Shown here one piece after another: positions 1-5,156 of a DNA stretch of 5,156 bases. The stretch is from CBDUUP01 sp965370435 (GTDB taxonomy: Bacteria > Chloroflexota > Anaerolineae > Anaerolineales > UBA11579). The first letter of the stretch is position 1, and each line of letters begins with the position of its first letter. The stretch is taken from NCBI GenBank assembly GCA_965370435.1, contig CBDUUP010000318.1, forward strand, positions 1-5,156, in the 5' to 3' direction. A model generated the notes under the pieces. That model saw only the letters and a program-made list of their open reading frames with translations, was not told the DNA's origin and searched no databases. Position numbers and translations under genes: made by a program.

Positions 1-224
1 TCGCAGGCCCACGGCCTGCCTCTCAGCCCGGCAACACCAGGCTCCCCGTGCATAATGAGTATGAACGGAGTATACCGGATTGGAAAACGCCTGTCAAGTT
101 GGGCGAGGCAAAACCGACCAAAATTTTCACCTCACAATTATGAAGATTTCTTCATCCACCGGCGTTATCTATATAGCCCAACTCCAAGCAATTGACTTTG
201 CATTTAAAGTCACCCGGAGAACGC
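1..224. other. Left-edge stretch without a supported gene
   Basis: No gene could be supported here. Frame 1 is open from the left edge to a TGA at 193-195 (64 codons). Its translation has no recognisable domain, hydrophobic segment or motif, so it may be chance or the C-terminus of an unseen gene. The only structural element noticed is a short perfect inverted repeat at 3-19. An AT-rich patch around 166-175 could hold a -10 element, but no matching -35 box was found at normal spacing, so no promoter is called. The promoter of the downstream cluster, if it lies in this window, is probably in this stretch. Confidence 0.5.
3..19. repeat. Short perfect inverted repeat (7-bp stem, 3-base loop)
   Basis: GCAGGCC at 3-9 is the exact reverse complement of GGCCTGC at 13-19, with CAC between them. 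The stem is very GC-rich, but no T-run follows on the + strand, so it is not a canonical intrinsic terminator in that direction. It could be the end of a structure belonging to an upstream gene outside the window, or chance. Confidence 0.35.
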
Positions 225-358
225 ATGAAACCCAAACCAGTCATCATCGCATTCATCCTGCCCTAATCACCACTGCATGCTACGGGAAAAACGCCAACCT
301 CCCATCGTTGGAAGCTGTGCTGCTCATCACCTCACCCCCATCCATCACACCCACGCAG
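225..358 (+). pseudogene. Decayed N-terminus of a lipoprotein gene (single-base frameshift)
   Basis: An ATG at 225 is preceded by GGAGA at 216-220 and encodes MKPKPVIIAFILP before a TAA at 264-266. If one G is restored after CTG at 258-260, the frame runs on as ALITTAC, giving the 19-residue leader MKPKPVIIAFILALITTAC. This has a charged N-terminus, a hydrophobic core and a lipobox-like end at the cysteine codon 278-280. The following residues (LEAVLLITSPPSITPTQ) resemble the start of the tether in the three downstream SBP lipoproteins (SEVVIVTPTDT). No ligand-binding domain follows, because the ribosome binding site of the next gene comes almost at once. The visible facts are the start, the frameshift and the lipobox. 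That it is a truncated relic of the same SBP family is inference. A sequencing error in a short, intact lipoprotein gene is the main alternative. Confidence 0.4.
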
Positions 359-405
359 GTCACTACTACCTATAGAACGGCGAGGAATTCATCCAGATAT
401 CTATT

Positions 406-433
406 GAGAGGATCCATGAATAACACTGAGAGG
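406..433 (+). promoter_or_regulatory. Two Shine-Dalgarno-like sites giving alternative starts for SBP-1
   Basis: GAGAGG at 406-411 lies 4 bases before an ATG at 416. AGAGG at 429-433 lies 6 bases before an in-frame ATG at 440. The second spacing is better, and that start places the lipidated cysteine at residue 19, a typical lipoprotein signal length. The first start would add eight polar residues and put the cysteine at residue 27. Confidence 0.5.
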
Positions 434-439
434 AAAACC

Positions 440-1507
440 ATGCAAACCAAAAAATTCTTTTACCCCTTGATCTTTCTATTGCTCCTCGCCGCATGTACCA
501 CCCCTGAACCACCCGTAAGTGAGGTCGTGATCGTCACCCCGACGGACACCTACCCTCCGCCTCCAACACCTACCAGCCCGCCCAACCCGACGCCAACCAT
601 AATCTCACAGACCCCCACCCCCCTCCCCGAAGGCGCCATTGCGTGGGGCGCTCTCTACGAAGACATCTCTCCCGAGGCGCTCGAAATGTACGAATCTTGG
701 GCGCGAACCCTGAGCCAGGCAACAGGATTGAACATCATCCTCGTTCCCGCTCTCATGACCGAAATGGAGACCTTGGAGGCGCTCAGGGATGGCCGGATTC
801 ATATGGCGACAATGGCCCCACTAGCCTACGTGGTAGGACACGATCAGGGGTGGGTGGAACCAGGGCCGATCTCAATATGGGGTGAGCAGGAAGCTGAATC
901 CATCATGTTCATCTCTCGCACCGACACCGGTTTCCTGCCCGGCGAACCGCCCGAGGTGTTCCAACAGCTAGAGGGTTCGCGCGCTTGTTGGCCGGAGACA
1001 AAAAATATAGCCTTCTCTAGAGATATTAGAATGTGGGAATTTGACTTCCCCAGCTATATACTTCCGCTTGGCCTGCTGCGGCTGAACGGGGTTGAAAATG
1101 TCTTGCCTGTTATGCTAGAGGGCCCCAGTTATGAAGGGTATTATCCAAATCTGAAACTTTCAGTTTTTCACAAGCAATGTGAATTCGCCGCCATCAAGGC
1201 AATATCACCAGAAGATTTCAAGGATTGGGTTCCTGGTCCCGATATAAATCGGGGTGAATGGGAGCGGAAGATGCAGATTCTTTACACAACAGGACCGATC
1301 AACCCATCCTATAGGTTGTACGGGTTTTCTTCTACTCTGCAGGAGGCCGTTCGTGAGCAGCTTACCCAGGCCATCCTGGCAAACCCCGGCCCTTATGAGA
1401 CCAGTGAATATTTTCCCATCAACGAGACCTATCTTGATGAGTTTCAGCGCATCGCCCTGGCCTCCGGGCTGGACCTTCAATCCTACTTGACCGCCCCGGA
1501 TAGCTAG
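440..1507 (+). CDS. PhnD-like substrate-binding lipoprotein, copy 1 (SBP-1)
   Basis: This is predicted to be an extracytoplasmic solute-binding protein of the phosphate/phosphite/phosphonate (PhnD-like) class, anchored by lipid. From the ATG at 440 it is 355 residues. KK at 4-5, a hydrophobic core and the lipobox LAAC with C19 form a type II signal peptide. Residues 20-64 are a Thr/Pro-rich tether and 65-355 the binding domain. Family-like blocks are LSQATGLNIILVP, LEALRDGRIHMA, VFQQLEGSRACWPE, PSYILPLGLL (S205) and ILYTTGPINP, followed by a C-terminal helix. C183 and C247 are the only other cysteines and recur in both paralogs, so a disulfide or ligand site is possible. The canonical STSGY anion-binding motif appears to be replaced by PSY. 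No permease or ATPase gene is adjacent, and the tetraheme cytochrome gene follows after 91 bases. The reading frame is open back to a TTG at 80, but that N-terminal extension precedes the signal peptide and is not credible. The ligand is unknown. Confidence 0.8.
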   Translation: MQTKKFFYPLIFLLLLAACTTPEPPVSEVVIVTPTDTYPPPPTPTSPPNPTPTIISQTPTPLPEGAIAWGALYEDISPEALEMYESWARTLSQATGLNIILVPALMTEMETLEALRDGRIHMATMAPLAYVVGHDQGWVEPGPISIWGEQEAESIMFISRTDTGFLPGEPPEVFQQLEGSRACWPETKNIAFSRDIRMWEFDFPSYILPLGLLRLNGVENVLPVMLEGPSYEGYYPNLKLSVFHKQCEFAAIKAISPEDFKDWVPGPDINRGEWERKMQILYTTGPINPSYRLYGFSSTLQEAVREQLTQAILANPGPYETSEYFPINETYLDEFQRIALASGLDLQSYLTAPDS

Positions 1508-1531
1508 CAGCCGTGCAAAAACTAGGCTGCT
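1506..1531 (+). repeat. Inverted repeat overlapping the SBP-1 stop codon
   Basis: AGCAGCC at 1506-1512 is perfectly complementary to GGCTGCT at 1525-1531, with a 12-base A-rich loop. The left arm includes the last two bases of the stop codon. No T-run follows directly (the nearest is at 1572-1577), so a strong intrinsic terminator is unlikely. It could act as a weak attenuator or an RNA 3'-end stabiliser between SBP-1 and the cytochrome gene. The left arm is shared with the SBP-2 to SBP-3 junction, but the right arm is not. Confidence 0.4.
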
Positions 1532-1583
1532 TGGACCATAACATTCAAAATCAACATCTAATAGTAGACCTCTTTTTACCATA

Positions 1584-1591
1584 GGAAGGAG
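1584..1591 (+). promoter_or_regulatory. Ribosome binding site of the tetraheme cytochrome gene
   Basis: GGAAGGAG is a strong Shine-Dalgarno sequence ending 7 bases before the ATG at 1599. It supports that start, which also yields a well-formed lipoprotein signal peptide. Confidence 0.8.
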
Positions 1592-1598
1592 ACACCCG

Positions 1599-3104
1599 AT
1601 GAACGAAAGACGCACAGCCAAAATAATCACCACCATCGGCGTTTTGCTGGTGCTGCTCAGTGTGGCGCTGGCTAGCTGCGCCTCTCAAACTGATCCCCCG
1701 CCAACTGAAGCCCCGCTAACTAATACCCCAGCAGACCCCACCTCCTCCCCTACCTCCCCCCCGGTGGTTGATGATCGTGTTATATTGACAGGCGATCCCG
1801 CCCGGGGAGGGAGGCTGTATGACAACTGGTGGGAAGCCGCAGGAGTGGATGCGCCCACTGAAGACCATCCCCTGTGGGCGACCCAATCCACCAACCAACG
1901 CAGCGGCAGGGACACCTGGCGCTGCAAAGAGTGCCACGGATGGGACTACAAGGGCGCCTCCGGGGCCTACAGCGAAGGTTCGCACTACACCGGATTCATA
2001 GGCGTGATCCATTTATCCGGGGCCGACCCCTATTATATCCTGGACGCGCTGAAAGGCGGCGCCAACCCCGACCACGACTTCTCCACCTTGTTGGATGAAC
2101 AATCCCTGATCGACCTGGCCTTGCATATTACGAAAGAAATCTGGAATATGGATCTACTAATCAACAGCGATGGATCCTCCACAGGTAACGTTGGGGACGG
2201 AGAGGGGAAGTATGTGAATTCCTGCGCAGATTGCCACGGCGCGGATGGAACCAGCATAAACTTCGGCGACGAGGATAACCCCAAATACCTGGCCCATTTG
2301 GCTATCGACGATCCCTGGATGTTCATCCATAACTTTCGCCTTCGTCGCCACGGTTGGTATACACGATCATTGTCAATGTTTGACCTGGCTGACATATTGG
2401 CTTATGTCCAAACCCTCCCCACCGTACCCACTCACGTAGTCAACCTCGGCGGACAAGTGTACGACAAGTGGTGGGCGGCTCTGGGCCTTGAGGAGCCAAC
2501 CGAAGACAATCCCCTGTGGGCTGCCCAGGATACCAACACCCGCAGCGGCAAGGACACCTGGCGCTGCAAAGAATGCCACGGTTGGGATTACAAAGGTGTG
2601 GACGGGGCCTACAGCTCCGGCTCGCACAGGACCGGCTTCACCGGCGTCCTGGCCGCCGCTTCCATGTCGGAGGAAGAAATTACCGCCTGGCTGACAGGCG
2701 GCATGAACCCCGATCACGATTTCTCCGTGATGGGTGAAGAGGGCATCGCTGCGCTGGTCGGCTTCTTCCAAAATGGCATGACCGACCCCACACCTTACAT
2801 CAACCCTGACAAATCTTCAACCGGGATCGCCTACCGGGGACAGGATCTTTACAGAGTCACCTGCGCGGAATGCCACGGCATGGATGGGACCAACATCAAC
2901 TTCGGCGATGAGGATAACCCAGTTTATATCGGCGCTATCGCCACAGAAAACCCCTGGGAATTCATCCACAAAGTTTCCTTTGGCCAGCCCGGCACGGACA
3001 TGCCTTCGAGTTTTACAGGCCTGCCTTCAGGTTATGCCGGTAGCTGGTCTATGGAGGATATTGCTGACCTCCTCGCATTCGCCCAAACCCTGCCTGCCGA
3101 ATAA
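1599..3104 (+). CDS. Tetraheme c-type cytochrome lipoprotein with internal duplication
   Basis: This 501-residue protein is predicted to be a membrane-anchored extracytoplasmic electron carrier. ERR near the N-terminus, a hydrophobic stretch and the lipobox LASC (C27) form a lipoprotein signal, and residues 28-62 form a Pro/Thr/Ser-rich tether. Four CXXCH heme-attachment motifs follow: CKECH at 109-113, CADCH at 209-213, CKECH at 323-327 and CAECH at 422-426. Residues 70-274 and 284-499 are two copies of one diheme unit offset by about 214 residues. Each unit starts GGxxYDxWW, carries TWRCKECHGWDYKG, then GGxNPDHDFS, then a second heme domain with NFGDEDNP, and ends in QTLP. The second domain of copy 2 has a classic GTDMP segment (M468), but the same region of copy 1 is 12 residues shorter and lacks it. 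Heme attachment would need extracytoplasmic cytochrome c maturation, which is not encoded here. It lies between SBP genes on the same strand. The redox partner is unknown, and no catalytic domain other than the heme domains is visible. Confidence 0.93.
   Translation: MNERRTAKIITTIGVLLVLLSVALASCASQTDPPPTEAPLTNTPADPTSSPTSPPVVDDRVILTGDPARGGRLYDNWWEAAGVDAPTEDHPLWATQSTNQRSGRDTWRCKECHGWDYKGASGAYSEGSHYTGFIGVIHLSGADPYYILDALKGGANPDHDFSTLLDEQSLIDLALHITKEIWNMDLLINSDGSSTGNVGDGEGKYVNSCADCHGADGTSINFGDEDNPKYLAHLAIDDPWMFIHNFRLRRHGWYTRSLSMFDLADILAYVQTLPTVPTHVVNLGGQVYDKWWAALGLEEPTEDNPLWAAQDTNTRSGKDTWRCKECHGWDYKGVDGAYSSGSHRTGFTGVLAAASMSEEEITAWLTGGMNPDHDFSVMGEEGIAALVGFFQNGMTDPTPYINPDKSSTGIAYRGQDLYRVTCAECHGMDGTNINFGDEDNPVYIGAIATENPWEFIHKVSFGQPGTDMPSSFTGLPSGYAGSWSMEDIADLLAFAQTLPAE
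1806..2420 (+). repeat. Diheme unit, copy 1 (internal repeat in the cytochrome)
   Basis: This segment encodes residues 70-274 and aligns with 2448-3095. Near-identical DNA stretches include the region around the first CXXCH (1911-1938 against 2553-2580) and the NFGDEDNP block. Relative to copy 2 it lacks about 12 codons after the second heme motif. Confidence 0.9.
2448..3095 (+). repeat. Diheme unit, copy 2 (internal repeat in the cytochrome)
   Basis: This segment encodes residues 284-499, homologous to residues 70-274. It keeps candidate axial methionines M369, M378 and M468, where copy 1 has A155, L164 and a gapped region. Confidence 0.9.
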
Positions 3105-3165
3105 ACAAACATACCAGCAAAACAGCAAGTCCTCCACTGCCATTCTGGTTAATTACACCCAACAC

Positions 3166-3172
3166 AAAGGAG
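3166..3172 (+). promoter_or_regulatory. Ribosome binding site of SBP-2
   Basis: AAAGGAG lies 8 bases before the ATG at 3181. Sequence, spacing and following bases match the SBP-3 site at 4259-4265 with one mismatch over about 20 bases, so the two sites were copied together with the genes. It excludes the longer open frame that starts inside the cytochrome gene. Confidence 0.85.
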
Positions 3173-3180
3173 ATAACGAA

Positions 3181-4248
3181 ATGATCCTCTATCCAAATAA
3201 TCCAAAAAGTCACCACCTTCTGAAACCCGCCAGAGTCGTATTCCTCGTTCTGGGAATCATGCTGCTCCTGGGCGCATGTACCACCCCCGAACCACCCGAT
3301 AGCCAGGTCGTCATCATCACCCCGACGGACACCCACACGCCCCCGCCCAGTCCGATCCCAACCATGATCCCGTCCCCAACCCCATACCCGGAAGGCGCCA
3401 TTGCCCTCCCCCTTTATGAATCCGACCCCGAGCGCATCGAAATAATCGAAACCTGGGCACAAGAACTGAGCCAGGCTACCGGATTGAACCTCATCCTCGT
3501 TCCCGGTATCAAGACCGAAACAGGGCTTTTGGAAGCCCTGAGAGATGGCAAGATTCATATGGCGGAAATTAACCCACTAGTTTACCTGGTGGGAAGCGAG
3601 CAGGGGTGGGTGGAACCGGGGCCGATCAGGACATACGATGGGCAGGAAGCTGAAGCCATCATGTTCATCTCACGCACTGACACTGGTTTCCTGCCCGGCG
3701 AACCGCCCGAGGTGTTCCAACAACTCGAGGGTTGGCGCGCTTGCTGGCCGGATACACAACCTCTAAACCCCGGTCTAGCGCGTTATTTTGCCCTCCCCAG
3801 TTACATACTTCCGCTTGGTCTGCTGCGGTTGAACGAGGTTGACAATATCGAACCTGTTATGAGAATAGGCCTCAGTTCTCAAGGTTACACACCAGTACTG
3901 GACCAACCCGTATTTGACGAGGAATGTGAATTCGCCGCTATCCCGGCATTATCCCCCGAAGATTTCCTGAATAGGGGCCCTACTCCAATTGGAGAGCGGG
4001 ATGAATGGGAGGAGAAGATGCAAGTTCTTTACACCACCGCACCGATCAACCCGTTTGGGTTGTACGTATTTTCTTCTACGCTGCCGGAGGCCGTTCGTGA
4101 GCAGCTTTCCCTGGCGATCCTGGCAAACCCCAGTCCTTATGACAGCGAATTTATTCCCTTCAACGAAACCCTTTATGATGAGTTTCGGCGCATAGTCCTG
4201 GCCTCGGAAGTGGATATTCAATCCTACTTGTTCGCGCCGGATAGTTAG
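3181..4248 (+). CDS. PhnD-like substrate-binding lipoprotein, copy 2 (SBP-2)
   Basis: This is a 355-residue paralog of SBP-1, predicted to sit on the outer face of the membrane as a solute-binding lipoprotein. The N-terminus (MILYPNNPKSHHLLKPAR) precedes a hydrophobic core and the lipobox LGAC with C33. A Thr/Pro tether with the shared VVIITPTDT block follows, then the binding domain from about residue 68 to the end. Conserved blocks are LSQATGLNLILVP, LEALRDGKIHMAE, EQGWVEPGPI, RACWPD (C188), LPSYILPLGLLRL, ECEFAAIPALSPEDF (C249) and VLYTTAPINP. C188 and C249 are the only cysteines apart from the lipidated one. It lacks the WGALYE/WGAIYE start of the domain seen in copies 1 and 3, having ALPLYESD instead. 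It begins 76 bases after the cytochrome gene and ends 25 bases before SBP-3, so cotranscription is likely. Family membership is judged from motif order; the ligand is unknown. Confidence 0.82.
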   Translation: MILYPNNPKSHHLLKPARVVFLVLGIMLLLGACTTPEPPDSQVVIITPTDTHTPPPSPIPTMIPSPTPYPEGAIALPLYESDPERIEIIETWAQELSQATGLNLILVPGIKTETGLLEALRDGKIHMAEINPLVYLVGSEQGWVEPGPIRTYDGQEAEAIMFISRTDTGFLPGEPPEVFQQLEGWRACWPDTQPLNPGLARYFALPSYILPLGLLRLNEVDNIEPVMRIGLSSQGYTPVLDQPVFDEECEFAAIPALSPEDFLNRGPTPIGERDEWEEKMQVLYTTAPINPFGLYVFSSTLPEAVREQLSLAILANPSPYDSEFIPFNETLYDEFRRIVLASEVDIQSYLFAPDS

Positions 4249-4258
4249 CAGCCGGTGC

Positions 4259-4265
4259 AAAGGAG
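4259..4265 (+). promoter_or_regulatory. Ribosome binding site of SBP-3
   Basis: AAAGGAG lies 8 bases before the ATG at 4274 and only 10 bases after the SBP-2 stop codon. This closeness makes a shared transcript, and possibly coupled translation, likely. Confidence 0.85.
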
Positions 4266-4273
4266 AAAACGAA

Positions 4274-5156
4274 ATGAACCCCATTCCAAATAATCCAAGA
4301 AGTTACCCTCTTCTCAAACCCGCCTGGACTACCATCCTTGTTCTGGTTTTTATGCTGCTCCTGGGCGCATGTACCACCCCCGAAACACCCGATAACCAGG
4401 TCGTCATCATCACCCCAACGGACACCTCCCCGCCGCCGCCCAGTCCGATCCCAACCATAATCCCGCACACCCCAACTACAACACCGTACCCGGAAGGCAC
4501 AATTGCCTGGGGCGCTATCTACGAGAACATCCTCTCAGAGCATCTCGAAGTACTCGAAACTTGGGCAAGCTTACTGAGCCAGGCGACCGGATTGAACGTC
4601 ATCCTCGTTCCCGTTCCCGGGACCGAAATGGAGCGCTTGGAAGCTCTGAGGGATGGCAGGATCCACATGACGGCAATTACCCCGCTTGTTTACCTGGTGG
4701 GAAACGAACAGGGGTGGGTAGAACCAGGGCCGATCCAGACCATATTCGGTGGGCAAGAAGCTGATGCTATCATGTTCATCTCACGCACCGACACCGGTTT
4801 CCTGCCCGGCGAACCGCCCGAGGTGTTCCAGCAACTCGAGGGTTCGCGCGCCTGTTGGCCGGAGACAATAAAAACAGACCCTTACCAAAGGACTTATTTT
4901 GCCATCCCCAGTTACATGCTTCCGCTTGGCCTGCTGCGGCTGAACGGGGTTGACGATGTCTGGCCCGTTATGAGAGAGAGCCGCAGTTCTCAATTCTATG
5001 ATCCCGCGCTGGAAATAGCCGTGTTTCGCAAACAATGTGAATTCGCCGCTCTCCCGGCAAAATCCCTCGAAGATTTCCTGAGTATGGCTCCTGTCACATC
5101 CGAAGAGCAGAGTGAATGGGAGGAGAAGATGCAGATCCTTTACACCACCGCGCCGA
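4274..5156 (+). CDS. PhnD-like substrate-binding lipoprotein, copy 3 (SBP-3), 3' end outside window
   Basis: The frame is open from the ATG at 4274 to the window edge (294 complete codons). By alignment with SBP-2 about 67 C-terminal residues are missing, so the full protein would be about 361 residues. The signal peptide (MNPIPNNPRSYPLLKPAW, then a hydrophobic core) ends in the lipobox LGAC with C33 and closely matches SBP-2. The tether is Thr/Pro-rich with VVIITPTDT. The binding domain starts at GTIAWGAIYE and carries LSQATGLNVILVP, LEALRDGRIHMT, EQGWVEPGPI, RACWPE (C194), IPSYMLPLGLLRLNGV and KQCEFAALPAKS (C255), and runs into ILYTTAP at the edge. Several stretches are closer to SBP-1 than to SBP-2 although the leader matches SBP-2, which suggests recombination between copies. 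Role and location are as for the other two copies, with unknown ligand. Further copies or transporter genes could lie beyond the edge. Confidence 0.82.
   Translation, partial: MNPIPNNPRSYPLLKPAWTTILVLVFMLLLGACTTPETPDNQVVIITPTDTSPPPPSPIPTIIPHTPTTTPYPEGTIAWGAIYENILSEHLEVLETWASLLSQATGLNVILVPVPGTEMERLEALRDGRIHMTAITPLVYLVGNEQGWVEPGPIQTIFGGQEADAIMFISRTDTGFLPGEPPEVFQQLEGSRACWPETIKTDPYQRTYFAIPSYMLPLGLLRLNGVDDVWPVMRESRSSQFYDPALEIAVFRKQCEFAALPAKSLEDFLSMAPVTSEEQSEWEEKMQILYTTAP

Larger units (their letters stand above)
3165..5156 (+). repeat. Tandem gene duplication SBP-2/SBP-3 (1093-base period)
   Basis: The unit starting at the ribosome binding site of SBP-2 (3165) repeats at 4258, so binding sites and starts are both offset by 1093 bases. 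Similarity covers the Shine-Dalgarno region, the signal peptide, the tether and the binding domain up to the window edge. The second unit is incomplete because the window ends. Confidence 0.85.

Noticed and set aside
1..195. Open frame entering from the left edge, ending at the TGA at 193-195
   Set aside because: It is short, with no recognisable motif or family feature. It may be chance, so it is mentioned only as part of the non-coding stretch.
80..439. Extension of SBP-1 upstream to a TTG at 80
   Set aside because: The added residues precede a clear lipoprotein signal peptide, show no domain, lack a ribosome binding site at the TTG and overlap a probable relic leader. Starts at 440 or 416 explain the signal peptide.
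540..630. C-rich low-complexity stretches as possible DNA repeats or regulatory elements (also 1690-1770, 3320-3395, 4420-4490)
   Set aside because: They encode the Thr/Pro-rich tethers that follow the lipidated cysteines, and coding explains the composition.
1531..1564. Possible promoter (TTGGAC ... TAATAG) before the cytochrome gene
   Set aside because: Both boxes match the bacterial consensus poorly, and a shared transcript with SBP-1 is equally likely.
1205..1636. Long minus-strand open frames opposite the SBP and cytochrome genes (also 2033-2395, 2373-2771, 3049-3558, 4160-4468)
   Set aside because: They mirror strongly supported + strand genes with conserved domains. Their translations show no family features, and homologous shadows recur only because the + strand genes are duplicated.
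2884..3180. Extension of SBP-2 upstream into the cytochrome gene
   Set aside because: It overlaps the heme-binding 3' part of the cytochrome in another frame and would put about 100 residues before the signal peptide. The ATG at 3181 has a strong ribosome binding site copied in SBP-3.

Overview
The window looks like chromosomal sequence from a Chloroflexota bacterium, probably Anaerolineae-like. This is an inference from protein style: every complete protein is a lipoprotein whose lipidated cysteine is followed by a long Thr/Pro-rich, low-complexity tether, which is common in that group. Base composition is moderately GC-rich. No rRNA, tRNA, CRISPR array or transposase was seen.

All recognisable genes lie on the + strand. 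Positions 1-224 hold no convincing gene. Positions 225-358 look like the decayed N-terminus of a lipoprotein gene, broken by one missing base. Then come a PhnD-like substrate-binding lipoprotein (SBP-1, 440-1507), a tetraheme c-type cytochrome lipoprotein built from two copies of a diheme unit (1599-3104), a second PhnD-like lipoprotein (SBP-2, 3181-4248) and a third cut by the right edge (SBP-3, from 4274). Gaps between genes are 91, 76 and 25 bases. Each of the last three genes has a strong Shine-Dalgarno sequence and no convincing terminator separates the genes, so they could be one transcript.

SBP-2 and SBP-3 are a direct tandem duplication with a 1093-base period that includes the ribosome binding site. 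SBP-1 shares their coding sequence and the bases just past the stop codon, but the cytochrome gene lies between it and SBP-2. No ABC permease or ATPase gene is present. The cluster therefore reads as several membrane-anchored, outward-facing binding proteins paired with a membrane-anchored multiheme electron carrier. A plausible but unproven job is binding or sensing a small anion or redox-active ligand together with extracytoplasmic electron transfer. The conserved cysteine pair in the SBPs, and the uneven loss of candidate heme-ligand methionines in the cytochrome, are the most distinctive features.
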